From: Marinobacter maritimus
GTDB taxonomy: Bacteria > Pseudomonadota > Gammaproteobacteria > Pseudomonadales > Oleiphilaceae
Direction: 5' to 3'
Assembly: GCF_007671675.1 (NCBI RefSeq)
Contig: NZ_VCGW01000003.1
Coordinates: 124,001-188,000, forward strand
DNA: 64,000 nucleotides
In this document: positions 1-8,337 of the stretch, piece after piece
Layout of the letters: every line of letters begins with the position of its first letter
Numbering within the stretch: the first letter of the stretch is position 1
Notes under the pieces: generated by a model
The model's input: only the letters and a program-made list of their open reading frames with translations
Told to the model about the DNA's origin: nothing
Databases searched by the model: none
Position numbers and translations under genes: made by a program

Positions 1-66
1 GTGACCTACTTTATGGAAGTGTTTGCACCCAGCTATGAAGAGCCATTGGACAACTTGCTGGGCTGA
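1..66 (+). CDS. 3' end of an unidentified gene (partial)
   Basis: Frame 1 is open from the first base to a TGA at 64-66 and encodes the last 21 residues of a protein, ending EEPLDNLLG. The gene starts outside the window, so the product cannot be named. Support comes from the open frame running into the window edge and from a strong hairpin overlapping the stop codon, as expected at a gene end. It converges on the leftward NfeD/SPFH pair. It could also be chance, since 66 bases is too short for codon statistics. Confidence 0.45.
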   Translation: MTYFMEVFAPSYEEPLDNLLG

Positions 67-83
67 TGCCCTGCAAGTTGTCC
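48..83. repeat. Hairpin at the junction of two convergent genes
   Basis: Arms GGACAACTTGC (48-58) and GCAAGTTGTCC (73-83) pair over 11 bp. After one T-T mismatch, GGGC/GCCC adds four more pairs around a TGAT loop. The hairpin covers the stop codon of the partial rightward gene and lies just past the end of the leftward SPFH gene. No T-run follows on either strand, so it may be an mRNA 3'-end stabiliser rather than an intrinsic terminator. Confidence 0.6.
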
Positions 84-98
84 GCACGCTTGTGAAAA

Positions 99-1133
99 TC
101 AGGCGTTGCTGGCACCACCTACAAGGCCGCCGCGCAAACCGTCCCGTTGCAGTGACTGGCGAACCACATCATCGGGGCTGCCGGCCAGTTCCCGGAACAT
201 ACCCATGGAACCCAGCAGAGCAGAAGACTCGTAAGGTACAAACACCCGCTCGCCGTCTTTTGCCATGTTCGGCAATACCTTGATGTAGCTTTGCCCCAGC
301 AGATAGCCGATAACCGTCTGCTTGTTTTGCTCGGTGTCGCCCATGGCACTGAGTACCAGACGAATGGACTCCTGTTCCCCCTGGGCGCGCAAAATAGCGG
401 ATTCCTTGTCGCCCTGGGCGTTCAGAATGGCAGATTCGCGCTGGCCCTGGGCCTTGGCAATCGCCGCAGTCTTTTCACCCTCGGCTTCGGTTACGGTGGC
501 TCGGCGCTTGCGCTCTGCAGCCATCTGCAAACGCATGGCGTCTTCCACTTCTTCCGGCATGCTGATGTCCTGAACTTCCACCCGGGTCAGTTTCACCCCC
601 CATTTTGAAGCAGGTTCTTCCATTTCGGCCTGAATGGCGTTGTTCACCTCGGCGCGGGATTCAAACAGTTTGTCCAGTTCCATCTTGCCCACTACCGAGC
701 GAAGAGTGGTTTTGGCCAGTACTTCCACCGCCTGGCTCATGTTGGCTACTTCGTAAACGGCACGGCGCGGATCGATAATCTGGTAGTACAGGGCGCCGTT
801 GATGGACACCGTAACGTTGTCGGTCGTAACCACCGGCTGTCCGGGAAAATCCATGACGGTTTCGCGACGGTCAATGCGGGTTTCATCGGTCATCATGGCC
901 TGATAGTCCGAACCGGCGCGTAAATAGCGGATCATGGTGATGGGCCGGGGGCGTTCGATAAAAGGAATGATGATGTTAACGCCGCTTTCCAGAACGCGGT
1001 TAAACGAACCCAGGCGCTCAATAACCATAACTTCCGACTGCCGGATGATTACCAGCCCCTTGGCGATGATAGAAATGCCGATGATGACAACAATCAGGCT
1101 GATGATCAGCCCCGGTGTAATATAGGATTCCAT
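99..1133 (-). CDS. SPFH/Band 7 (stomatin-like, QmcA-type) membrane protein
   Basis: 344 aa. One N-terminal membrane segment (about residues 9-30, rich in I, V and L) is followed by a Band 7/PHB domain (about 31-200). An alanine- and glutamate-rich coiled coil (about 190-265) contains near-repeats of the form AQGxxESAIL, typical of stomatin/QmcA proteins. These proteins form large oligomeric assemblies at the inner membrane and are linked to protease regulation and membrane microdomains. The gene begins two bases after the end of the NfeD-like gene, the usual pairing for this family, so the two products probably work as one complex. Family confidence is high. The exact role is not known. Confidence 0.9.
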   Translation of the reverse strand: MESYITPGLIISLIVVIIGISIIAKGLVIIRQSEVMVIERLGSFNRVLESGVNIIIPFIERPRPITMIRYLRAGSDYQAMMTDETRIDRRETVMDFPGQPVVTTDNVTVSINGALYYQIIDPRRAVYEVANMSQAVEVLAKTTLRSVVGKMELDKLFESRAEVNNAIQAEMEEPASKWGVKLTRVEVQDISMPEEVEDAMRLQMAAERKRRATVTEAEGEKTAAIAKAQGQRESAILNAQGDKESAILRAQGEQESIRLVLSAMGDTEQNKQTVIGYLLGQSYIKVLPNMAKDGERVFVPYESSALLGSMGMFRELAGSPDDVVRQSLQRDGLRGGLVGGASNA

Positions 1134-1135
1134 GC

Positions 1136-1594
1136 TTACTGCTCCTTGTGTGTGACGGTTTGAACAACGGCCGTGGTGCCGTCGAATTGTCTGAAAATGA
1201 CGTCGGTTCCTTCAGGGAAATCGGTAGCTCCGGTAGTTTCGTCCCTCAGGCGATAGAAGTCGCCGTTGACCTTGATGCCTGTAGCACCGTCGAAATCCCG
1301 CTTCAGTGTGTGGTAGCGCTGACCCTGCTCGACGCCGGTGCCGGTGGTTCCGTAAGCCACGCCTTTCGGCGAAAAGCGTGGGCGGATCCAACGAACAGCG
1401 ATGGGCACCAGCAGGCCCGAGAACACGCCCATGCCAACAAGCTGCCATTCGAAAGTCATGCCGACATACGCCAGCACTGCCGTTAAAGCCGCGGCGATAG
1501 ACAGTGCCAGCAGCAAAAGCACGCCGGATGTCAGCTCAGCCAAACCCAGCACGAGGGCCAGAATCAGCCAGAAATGCGTAATGCTCCATTCCAT
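1136..1594 (-). CDS. NfeD-like membrane protein
   Basis: 152 aa. Hydrophobic segments occupy about residues 5-45 and 50-70, followed by a soluble C-terminal part (about 80-150) with the small beta-rich OB-like fold expected of NfeD proteins. This is the short class that lacks the N-terminal serine protease domain. It is first in a two-gene leftward operon with the SPFH protein, with only two bases between them, which matches the widespread NfeD/stomatin pairing. By family, the OB domain is thought to act with the SPFH partner. Function beyond that is not visible. The leftward promoter must lie in the 195-bp gap before the divergent dehydrogenase gene. Confidence 0.88.
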   Translation of the reverse strand: MEWSITHFWLILALVLGLAELTSGVLLLLALSIAAALTAVLAYVGMTFEWQLVGMGVFSGLLVPIAVRWIRPRFSPKGVAYGTTGTGVEQGQRYHTLKRDFDGATGIKVNGDFYRLRDETTGATDFPEGTDVIFRQFDGTTAVVQTVTHKEQ

Positions 1595-1789
1595 ACAGAA
1601 AATCCGCAGGTTCAGGGTTTAAGAAATTCGCAAGGCCGGGGCCCAGCAGATCCGGGATTGTACCCAAAAGCCCGGGCCGAGTCAGAGTGGCCCAAGTGTC
1701 GTGTAAGACAGATATCCTTAGCCATATGCTGATCAAGGTCAGTTGTTAGAGTATCTTGTTTAATCAGCACAACACACAACAAGAGTCCA

Positions 1790-2611
1790 ATGCCCATGAA
1801 AGATCTGAAAAACAAAGTAGCCGTCGTCACCGGAGCGGGTTCCGGAATCGGGCGAGCACTCGCCAATGCACTGGCGGTGCGCGGCTGCAGGCTGGCGCTG
1901 TCGGATGTTAACGAAGATGGATTGGCTGAAACGGCCGCGGCTCTCGCGGGCACGGAAGTCAGAACCTACAGGTTGGACGTGGGTGACAGAGACGCTATCT
2001 ACGCCCATGCGGCGGAGGTGGTGAAAGATTTTGGCCAGGTTAACCTGATCATCAACAACGCCGGTGTTGCGCTCTCTGCAACGGTGAGGGAGATGACCGA
2101 TGCGGATTTTGCGTGGATCATGGACATCGACTTCTGGGGCGTCGCCCATGGCACCCGTGCGTTCCTGCCGCACCTGATTGCCTCCGGTGATGGCCATGTG
2201 GTGAACATCTCCAGTGTGTTTGGCCTGATCGGCGTGCCTACGCAAAGCGCCTACAACGCAGCAAAATTTGCAGTTCGCGGCTTTACCGAGTCCCTGCGTC
2301 AGGAAATGAAGCTGGAGAAACAGCCCGTTGCTGTGAGCTGTGTGCACCCGGGCGGTATCCGCACCAATATTGCCAACTCGGCGCGCACTAGCCGGCCCAA
2401 AAGCGCGGAGGAACTGCGCAAAGGCTTTGATAAACTGGCCATGACCACGCCGGAAAAAGCTGCGGAAACGATTGTAAAAGGCATTCTCAAAAACGAGTCC
2501 CGCATTCTTGTGGGATCAGATGCCTGGGGTATTGATGCAATTAACCGCCTGCTGGGCTCGGCCTATCAGCCCTTGGTAGAGCGCTTTGCCGGCAAGAGTT
2601 TGTATCGCTGA
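1790..2611 (+). CDS. Short-chain dehydrogenase/reductase (classical SDR)
   Basis: 273 aa cytosolic NAD(P)-dependent oxidoreductase. The TGAGSGIG nucleotide-binding motif is at about residues 14-21, NNAG at 89-92, and the catalytic Ser-Tyr-Lys triad at about S141/S142, Y155 and K159 (YNAAK). Length and motif spacing fit the classical SDR class. The substrate cannot be deduced. The proline-glycine motif after the active site and the C-terminal extension resemble SDRs acting on lipids or steroids. The start at 1790 has an AAGAG element five bases upstream; a second in-frame ATG at 1796 is possible. The gene stands alone, 31 bases before the amidotransferase gene, so the two may be cotranscribed. 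Confidence 0.88.
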   Translation: MPMKDLKNKVAVVTGAGSGIGRALANALAVRGCRLALSDVNEDGLAETAAALAGTEVRTYRLDVGDRDAIYAHAAEVVKDFGQVNLIINNAGVALSATVREMTDADFAWIMDIDFWGVAHGTRAFLPHLIASGDGHVVNISSVFGLIGVPTQSAYNAAKFAVRGFTESLRQEMKLEKQPVAVSCVHPGGIRTNIANSARTSRPKSAEELRKGFDKLAMTTPEKAAETIVKGILKNESRILVGSDAWGIDAINRLLGSAYQPLVERFAGKSLYR

Positions 2612-2642
2612 TCACAATAACCGCAAGGAATAACCTCGTTCT

Positions 2643-3446
2643 ATGTGTGAGCTGCTGGCCATGAGTGCCAATACACCTACCGACCTTTGCTTCAGCTTCA
2701 CCGGGCTGACCCGCAGAGGCGGCGACACTGGCCCCCACAAGGATGGCTGGGGTGTGGCTTTTTACGAGGGTAAGGGCGTGCGGGCCTTTCACGATGTGGA
2801 CGCCAGCGCCAACTCACGGCTTGCTGAAGTGGTTCAGACTCACCCTATCAAAAGCGAAGTGGCGATCTGCCATATTCGCCAGGCCAATGTGGGTAAAATC
2901 TGTCTGGCCAATACCCATCCGTTTATGCGGGAGCTCTGGGGCCGCTACTGGGTGTTTGCCCACAACGGCCAGCTTTCCGCGTTTCAGTCTTCGCCAGGGT
3001 TTTACGAGCCTGTTGGCGGCACAGACAGTGAGGCGTTGTTCTGCGATATCCTCAATCACCTGCGTAGTCAATGTGATCGTAATGACTCGGTCGAGGCTAT
3101 TACAGAGCGTTTGGTTCAGCTCTCAAAAGCCTATGCCGGCCAGGGTGTGTTCAACCTGTTGCTGAGCAACGGCGACTGGTTGTTTACCTACTGCACCACC
3201 AAAATGGCCAGCATCACCCGCCGCGCGCCTTTTCGCCCGGCGAGGCTGAAAGATGCCGACGTTATTGTGGATTTTGAGTCTGAAACAACGCCGAACGATA
3301 TCGTGAGCGTTATCGTAACCGAGCCGCTGACCAGCGATGAGCAATGGAATATTTACCAGCCTGGCGAGTGGCGTTTGTGGCGCAAAGGTGTTGTGGTGGC
3401 GAAAGGCATTGCGGTGAACGAACAGAACGTTGCGCCGGGAAACTAG
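2643..3446 (+). CDS. Class II glutamine amidotransferase (YafJ-like)
   Basis: 267 aa. The protein begins Met-Cys-Glu-Leu. Cys2 becomes the N-terminal nucleophile of an Ntn-type glutaminase once Met1 is removed, which fixes the start codon. The HIRQAN stretch and the FAHNGQL stretch are the conserved glutamine-binding motifs of class II amidotransferase domains, and GGTDSEALF is also typical. There is no second synthase domain, as in E. coli YafJ, so it may act as a stand-alone glutaminase or with an unknown partner. An AAGGA element lies about 13 bases before the start. A strong hairpin follows the stop codon. Confidence 0.9.
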   Translation: MCELLAMSANTPTDLCFSFTGLTRRGGDTGPHKDGWGVAFYEGKGVRAFHDVDASANSRLAEVVQTHPIKSEVAICHIRQANVGKICLANTHPFMRELWGRYWVFAHNGQLSAFQSSPGFYEPVGGTDSEALFCDILNHLRSQCDRNDSVEAITERLVQLSKAYAGQGVFNLLLSNGDWLFTYCTTKMASITRRAPFRPARLKDADVIVDFESETTPNDIVSVIVTEPLTSDEQWNIYQPGEWRLWRKGVVVAKGIAVNEQNVAPGN

Positions 3447-3478
3447 ACTGGCCGGCGCTACTTTTTGGGCCGGCCAGT
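3447..3478. terminator. Bidirectional terminator-like hairpin
   Basis: The arms ACTGGCCGGC and GCCGGCCAGT (10 bp, perfect) surround a 12-base loop and are followed on the plus strand by TTTGG. The hairpin sits between the ends of two convergent genes, the amidotransferase (ending 3446) and the hydrolase (ending 3496), and probably ends transcription of the former. Confidence 0.65.
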
Positions 3479-3495
3479 TTGGTTGCATCACGGAA

Positions 3496-4401
3496 TTACT
3501 GCAGGGTTTTGCGATTTCCACTCTGGTACTGCGGTGCAATGTAAGTCTGGATTTCTGCTTTGAAACGCGCAACCAGCTCGCTATTATCGTGATCCCAGGG
3601 ATGGTAGCCCGGCTTGAAGTAGCCAAGCCAGGCAGGAATCAGGCTGGAGAAGGTGCCGTTCTTGCCCCATAAGCGCCACAAACCGCTGGCGGTATCCTTG
3701 ATGGAGAAGCGTTTGGCATCCTTCAGCATCATGCGACAGGTAAAGTAAGAGGTCATTACACCCAGAGCGGCCGTGCTGAAGGCCAGGTAAAACGTTCTTT
3801 CGGCGTAGGTGCCTCCAACCTGTTGGAACACATCGTAAGCCACCGCCTTGTGCTCGGTTTCCTCAATGGCGTGCCACGCCCACAGCGGGCGCATGGTCTC
3901 ATGCATGCCTTCGCGGATATCGTCGCGCTCCAGAAGCATATCCGCCATCATGGCCGTCATGTGTTCCAGGGCGCTGGTAATGGCCAGCTGGTGGCGCTTG
4001 GGCAGTTTTTTGGTGGCGCCCAGAACCACGGCCAGGTGTTTTTCCATCTCGTCCACCGGCATGCCACGATCCCGCACATGCTGGTTCATAGCCATATGTT
4101 CCAGAGAGTGCATGGCTTCTTGCCCGATAAAACCCCGCACTTCGGCTTTCAGCTTGGGATCATCAATCTGATCTCGATAGGCACGTACAGAGTCTACAAA
4201 AAACTGCTCGCCTTGAGGGAAAAGCACCGAAAGTGCATTCATCATATGACTCAAAAAAGGGCTGTTCTCCAGCCAGTACCGGGGCACCTGTTCATCAAAC
4301 TCAAACCCCATGCGTTGGGCCTTGATATCGACGTTATGCGGCGTTTTTGAAGCCTGACTGGCTGCCTTAGTCTGATTTTCAGCGGTTTTTGTACTCAGCA
4401 T
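3496..4401 (-). CDS. Metal-dependent hydrolase family protein (PF10118 type)
   Basis: 301 aa. The sequence matches the predicted metal-dependent hydrolase family in general pattern: QRMGFEFD near the N-terminus, then helices carrying repeated His and Glu residues (EAMHSLEH, WHAIEETEHK) that look like a ferritin-like di-metal site. The biochemical reaction of the family is not established. The start at 4401 is preferred over 4431 because GAGGAG lies seven to eight bases upstream. The divergent AraC-type regulator begins about 220 bp away, so the two may be functionally linked; that is inference from position only. Confidence 0.8.
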   Translation of the reverse strand: MLSTKTAENQTKAASQASKTPHNVDIKAQRMGFEFDEQVPRYWLENSPFLSHMMNALSVLFPQGEQFFVDSVRAYRDQIDDPKLKAEVRGFIGQEAMHSLEHMAMNQHVRDRGMPVDEMEKHLAVVLGATKKLPKRHQLAITSALEHMTAMMADMLLERDDIREGMHETMRPLWAWHAIEETEHKAVAYDVFQQVGGTYAERTFYLAFSTAALGVMTSYFTCRMMLKDAKRFSIKDTASGLWRLWGKNGTFSSLIPAWLGYFKPGYHPWDHDNSELVARFKAEIQTYIAPQYQSGNRKTLQ

Positions 4402-4622
4402 GGGTCTACTCCTCACATTGGCTGATGTCATGCCCTCAGTGTGTGGGAGTCCAGTGTCGGGATGAATACGAAAACGGGACGGTCACCATTCCATATGGGA
4501 CAGAACCGCAGAACAGTTGGCCGGCGCGACGCCAACCCGGGTGCAACCCGCCCCACTGTAGTGACTGTGGGCTTTTGCTAGAGTCTGTATGAGACATTCT
4601 CTCGGGTAACAAAGGGCAGTCT

Positions 4623-5729
4623 ATGGCGATTCCCGGATCAGAAAAAGAACGGCAGATGCCCGGGCTCTTCCTGGTGCCTGGCGTGTATATGCGGGTGTTG
4701 GCACAGACGGTCCGACAGCTTGGCCACAATGATCGTTTACTTTACGAAGGCCTGAATTTTGGCCCGGAAGAACTGAAAGCCAACGACAGCCGGGTGTTCG
4801 CCACTGACGCCATGGTTATGGCTGAGCGCGCAGTGAAGCTCGCTGGCAAAGACGGCTTGAGTTTTACGCTGGCCCGGGAACTGCGGGTAACCATCCACGG
4901 CACGCTTGGATTTGCTGCTCTAACCAGCCCGACGTTTGCCGGAGCGCTTGATTCCGTTCGCCGCTACCTGCAGTTACGAGCGCCTTTTTTGAGCATGAGT
5001 CAGTCTGAAACCGGTGACCACGTGCTGGTAAAACTTTGCACAGAATTCGACATGCCGGGGCTCTATCCATTTTTGGCGGAAACCGTCAGCGCTACGCTGG
5101 TATTGCTTACCGATCAGCTACTGGATCGCAACGATGCTGAAAAGCGCGGGTTCTCTCTTGATAACGGCAAATTGCCTGGCGTAAGTGTGCGCCTCGGCGG
5201 CGCGGAGCCCGCCTATTACCGTCAGTTTTCGGATCAGCTGCCGGTAAGATTCGAGTATGGTCAGCCTGATGAACTCCTGATGTTCCCAAAAGCGCTGCTG
5301 GATGTGCGCATGAGGCTGGCGGATGCAGAAGCCAGCCGCATGGCCCGCGAAGAGTGCGAGTTCGAGCTGCAGAAAGCTCTGAAAGAGCAGGGTGACCTCG
5401 CCATCGCCGTGCGCAACATGTTGCGTATGATGCCCGGGCCCTTGCCCTCATTGGAGGCTATGGCAGAGCGCTTCTGCGTTTCCTCCAGAACCTTGAAGCG
5501 CCGGCTGGCAGACAAAGAAACCAACTACCGTGAAATCGTGGAAGCTGTTCTCAAGGACCGCGCCATTCAGCTGTTGCGCTACACCAATCAGTCCGTGAGC
5601 GAAATTGCTTATGAACTTGGCTATGCCGACCTCTCCAACTTCAGCCGCGCGTTCAGAAAATGGACCGGTAAATCCGCCAGCGAATTCCGCGAAGGTGGGC
5701 CTGATCCGGCGCCGGAGGTGGGGCCTTGA
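4623..5729 (+). CDS. AraC family transcriptional regulator
   Basis: 368 aa. The N-terminal two thirds (about residues 20-210) fit the arabinose-binding-like ligand domain of the OruR/ArgR-like AraC group. The C-terminal 100 residues contain two helix-turn-helix units, with the signature SEIAYELGYADLSNFSRAFR at about residues 325-345 followed by KWTGKSASEFR. It is a cytosolic DNA-binding regulator. Divergent orientation from the PF10118 protein makes that gene a candidate target. The effector is unknown. A downstream Met at codon 12 is an alternative start. A 19-bp-armed repeat element follows the gene. Confidence 0.88.
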   Translation: MAIPGSEKERQMPGLFLVPGVYMRVLAQTVRQLGHNDRLLYEGLNFGPEELKANDSRVFATDAMVMAERAVKLAGKDGLSFTLARELRVTIHGTLGFAALTSPTFAGALDSVRRYLQLRAPFLSMSQSETGDHVLVKLCTEFDMPGLYPFLAETVSATLVLLTDQLLDRNDAEKRGFSLDNGKLPGVSVRLGGAEPAYYRQFSDQLPVRFEYGQPDELLMFPKALLDVRMRLADAEASRMAREECEFELQKALKEQGDLAIAVRNMLRMMPGPLPSLEAMAERFCVSSRTLKRRLADKETNYREIVEAVLKDRAIQLLRYTNQSVSEIAYELGYADLSNFSRAFRKWTGKSASEFREGGPDPAPEVGP

Positions 5730-5754
5730 GCTTCAAACTTGGGGGCATGGGTGC

Positions 5755-5834
5755 GGGGTGGGTGTTTCCTTCCTTGGGAAAAACAACTCGCTTCGCTCAG
5801 ACATTTTTTCCTGGCGGAAGGAAACACCCACCCC
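5755..5834. repeat. Dispersed palindromic repeat, copy 1
   Basis: Outer arms at 5755-5773 and 5816-5834 are perfect 19-bp inverted repeats (beginning GGGGTGGGTGTTTCC). Inside lie a purine-rich GGGAAAAA stretch, the core AACTCGCTTCGCTCAGAC (5785-5802) and a pyrimidine-rich TTTTTTCC stretch. The reverse complement of the core matches the core of the element at 8236-8303 at 17 of 18 positions, and both copies share the GGGTGTTTxxCC outer arm. They therefore belong to one REP-like family in opposite orientations. Confidence 0.8.
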
Positions 5835-5900
5835 ACACCCTTGCGGAATTGAGGTGTTAGCCCCATATAAAGGGCACTAATAATTTTCATCGGAGTAGTT

Positions 5901-6308
5901 ATGATTAGCCGACCGGATACGCACAGCAAGTTGTTTGGATATCTGCTCTGGATCTTTGGGTTCCTTGGCGCCCATCGCTTTTATTACGGCAAACCGATTA
6001 CCGGAACCATCTGGTTTTTTACATTCGGTCTGTTTTTTATCGGCTGGATTATCGACCTGTTTCTTATCCCTTCCATGGACGAGCAAGCAGACAGCCGGTT
6101 CCAAGAGGGCGAGGTCAACTACAACATTGGCTGGCTGCTGCTGACCTTCACCGGCGTTTTCGGGTTACACCGGCTGTATATGGGCAAGTGGATAACCGGG
6201 ATTATCTACCTGCTGACCGGCGGGCTGTTTTTGCTCGGCGTGCTCTACGATTTCTGGACATTGAATGACCAGATTTCAGAGCGTAACCGGCTGGTGAAGT
6301 TTAACTGA
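5901..6308 (+). CDS. TM2 domain-containing membrane protein
   Basis: 135 aa with two TM2 units in tandem. Each has a GAHRFYYGK- or GLHRLYMGK-like motif between hydrophobic segments (first unit about residues 10-50, second about 75-115). The repeated pattern of glycine, His-Arg and Tyr before Gly-Lys identifies the family. It is an integral inner-membrane protein of unknown role. GGAG lies nine bases before the start. Its last eight bases overlap the end of the convergent wax ester synthase gene. Confidence 0.85.
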   Translation: MISRPDTHSKLFGYLLWIFGFLGAHRFYYGKPITGTIWFFTFGLFFIGWIIDLFLIPSMDEQADSRFQEGEVNYNIGWLLLTFTGVFGLHRLYMGKWITGIIYLLTGGLFLLGVLYDFWTLNDQISERNRLVKFN

Positions 6309-7698
6309 CAGCGCCCTGCTCCAGTTCCACAAGGCCATCTTCCAGATAGTCCAGCATCCGCTGCAGGCTCGGTAGCGTGCGGCGGCAGCCAATCAGCCCG
6401 AATTCTATCTGATCCTTGTAGCTGGTCAGCGTCATATTCAGGGCCAGGCGGTCCATGGCGATGGACACTGGGTACATACCCTCCAGTTTGGCGCCGTTCC
6501 AGTAAGAAGTCTCTTTCGGCCCTGGGACGTTGGATATCACCACGTTGAATGTCTGCCATTTCGGGGCCACACCGGTCAGCAGATGGAATGCCGCTGGCGC
6601 CAGAGTCAGCGCGGTGTAGTTGACGATTTCTTCCGGCGACATTTGAGCGTAGCGGTCTTTGCCTTCCTGCATGCTTTGATGAATTTTCTGCAGCCGCGTG
6701 CCGGCATCGCTTTCATCGGTGTACAGGTTGGCCAGGATAACGCCCACCTGATTGCCCTCGGCCTGGCTGCCTTCTGCTTTATCGCCGGCAGACTTCTCGT
6801 ATTTACGTAGCGATACCGGAACCATCGCGATCAATGGCTTCTCCGGCAGCGCATCCTGATTCATGAGGTAGGTGCGCAAAGCACTGGCGCACATGGCCGT
6901 GACCACATCGTTTACGGTGGTGCCATACGTATGACAAACCGCTTTTATCCGCTTCAGACAATACGACTGGGCCGCAAAGCGCCGGGAACCGGTGATTTTC
7001 TGGTTCAGGATGCTGCGCGGTGCGTGAAAAATGGAGTTGTAGACCGGGTCTTTGCGAGCGGTGTTTATAGTGCGCAACAACTCCCGCGCGACGGTCGGCA
7101 TGGTACCCAGTTGCTTTCCCGATTCCCCCAACAAATGACCGATACTGCGCCAGAGCGAAGAGCCGTTACTATCCTCATCTCTCCGTGGTCGTGCCAATAG
7201 GTCCCAGATGGGGGGCATATTGCGCTTAGATGGATCCGTGGACAGCATTCTCTGAAACATTCGCATGGCAGAAACGCCATCCATCAGAGAGTGGTGCACC
7301 TTGGTGTAAACCGCAAACTGCCTGTCGCCCAAACCTTCGATAAGATGAAACTCCCACAACGGCCGTTCACGATCCATAAGATGTGAGTGTTCCGCAGAGA
7401 CAAAACCAAGCAGTTCGCGGATACGCCCCGGCGTAGGCAGAGCTTCAAAACGGAAGTGATGTTCCAGATCCAGGTGTTTGTCGTGTACCCAAACCGGCTG
7501 TGCTAAACGGCTGTCGAGACGGCGATTGAAGGGCGCCTTCACCTCCGTATCCTTGCGTAGCTGCTCGGCAAGCCGGGCAACGTAATCGTCGGGTGCATTG
7601 TCGGGAAACGAAAAAATCTGCAGCCCGCCCACATGCATGGGTTGCTGGCGCTTTTCCAGCCACAGGAAAAGCTGATCGGTGGGGCTCAGAGGCTTCAC
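6301..7698 (-). CDS. Wax ester synthase / diacylglycerol acyltransferase (WS/DGAT)
   Basis: 465 aa. The active-site motif HHSLMDG is at residues 135-141, in the position of the HHxxxDG motif of bacterial WS/DGAT enzymes. The N-terminal stretch LSPTDQLFLWLE and the C-terminal motif NVVISNVPGPKE (DUF1298 region) are also family features. The enzyme joins acyl-CoA to fatty alcohols or diacylglycerol to make storage wax esters or triacylglycerol at the cytoplasmic face of the membrane. Marine hydrocarbon degraders often carry several such genes. It is transcribed alone and ends by overlapping the TM2 gene by eight bases. Substrate preference cannot be read from sequence. Confidence 0.93.
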   Translation of the reverse strand: MKPLSPTDQLFLWLEKRQQPMHVGGLQIFSFPDNAPDDYVARLAEQLRKDTEVKAPFNRRLDSRLAQPVWVHDKHLDLEHHFRFEALPTPGRIRELLGFVSAEHSHLMDRERPLWEFHLIEGLGDRQFAVYTKVHHSLMDGVSAMRMFQRMLSTDPSKRNMPPIWDLLARPRRDEDSNGSSLWRSIGHLLGESGKQLGTMPTVARELLRTINTARKDPVYNSIFHAPRSILNQKITGSRRFAAQSYCLKRIKAVCHTYGTTVNDVVTAMCASALRTYLMNQDALPEKPLIAMVPVSLRKYEKSAGDKAEGSQAEGNQVGVILANLYTDESDAGTRLQKIHQSMQEGKDRYAQMSPEEIVNYTALTLAPAAFHLLTGVAPKWQTFNVVISNVPGPKETSYWNGAKLEGMYPVSIAMDRLALNMTLTSYKDQIEFGLIGCRRTLPSLQRMLDYLEDGLVELEQGAVS

Positions 7699-7812
7699 GG
7701 GCGGCGTCCTTTTTATGCTTGTTTGACTGATCTTAGCTCAGGTTGCCCGCGAGTGGTTGACCTCTGGTAGATTCCGCCCGGTCAAAGTTGCGTGATTGAG
7801 CCTCTTGCCTGG

Positions 7813-8181
7813 TTAGGCCGCCACAGCCTCCCGCTGATTTTCGGTAGTTTCCAGGAGGATCCGGTTTCCATCGAGGAGAACCGGGTAGGTTTTGACGGTA
7901 ACCGAATCGTCTTCCAGACAGGCACCGGTTTTCAGATTGAAGTGCTGTTTGTATAACGGAGAGGCGACGATGGGCTCCCCTCCAAGATCCCCCGTGATAC
8001 CGCGAGCCAGAACATTGGCGCCACTGAACGGATCGGTATGGCTGATGGCAAAGAGCGCCGGCAGCCGGTGCGGCAGATAAAACAACGCCACCGGCCCGTC
8101 TTCGGTCCAGACAGCAATGCCGGACTCTGGTACCAAGTCTTCAACACTACAAACCGCGTTCCAAAAAGTACGAGCTTTCAT
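7813..8181 (-). CDS. nirD: Nitrite reductase [NAD(P)H] small subunit NirD
   Basis: 122 aa, the usual NirD length. The protein has the Rieske-like fold pattern but lacks the Cys-His cluster ligands: the places where they would be read as DPFSGANVLARG and SPLYKQHFNLKTG, typical of NirD. It is the small subunit of the cytosolic siroheme nitrite reductase that makes ammonium. It is the last gene of the leftward operon, 156 bases after nirB. That gap is unusually long for nirBD and holds a REP-like element. Confidence 0.93.
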   Translation of the reverse strand: MKARTFWNAVCSVEDLVPESGIAVWTEDGPVALFYLPHRLPALFAISHTDPFSGANVLARGITGDLGGEPIVASPLYKQHFNLKTGACLEDDSVTVKTYPVLLDGNRILLETTENQREAVAA

Positions 8182-8235
8182 CTGTGTTCTCCATGAGTTT
8201 TCGATATTCGAAAGTTCTGAGAGTGTGGTGGTATG

Positions 8236-8303
8236 GGGTGTTTTTCCGCCGGGAAAAAGATGTCTGAGCGCAGCGAGTTATTTTTCCCAGAGGAAAGGCA
8301 CCC
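8236..8303. repeat. Dispersed palindromic repeat, copy 2, between nirB and nirD
   Basis: Outer arms GGGTGTTTTTCC (8236-8247) and GGAAAGGCACCC (8292-8303) pair with two mismatches. Inner arms GGGAAAAA (8251-8258) and TTTTTCCC (8281-8288) pair perfectly. The core GTCTGAGCGCAGCGAGTT (8262-8279) differs by one base from the reverse complement of the core in copy 1. Its place in the nirB-nirD intercistronic gap suggests an effect on mRNA folding or stability there; this is inference. Confidence 0.8.
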
Positions 8304-8337
8304 TGTGCCGCCGCGCGCTTCCACCCAAACAAACAGG

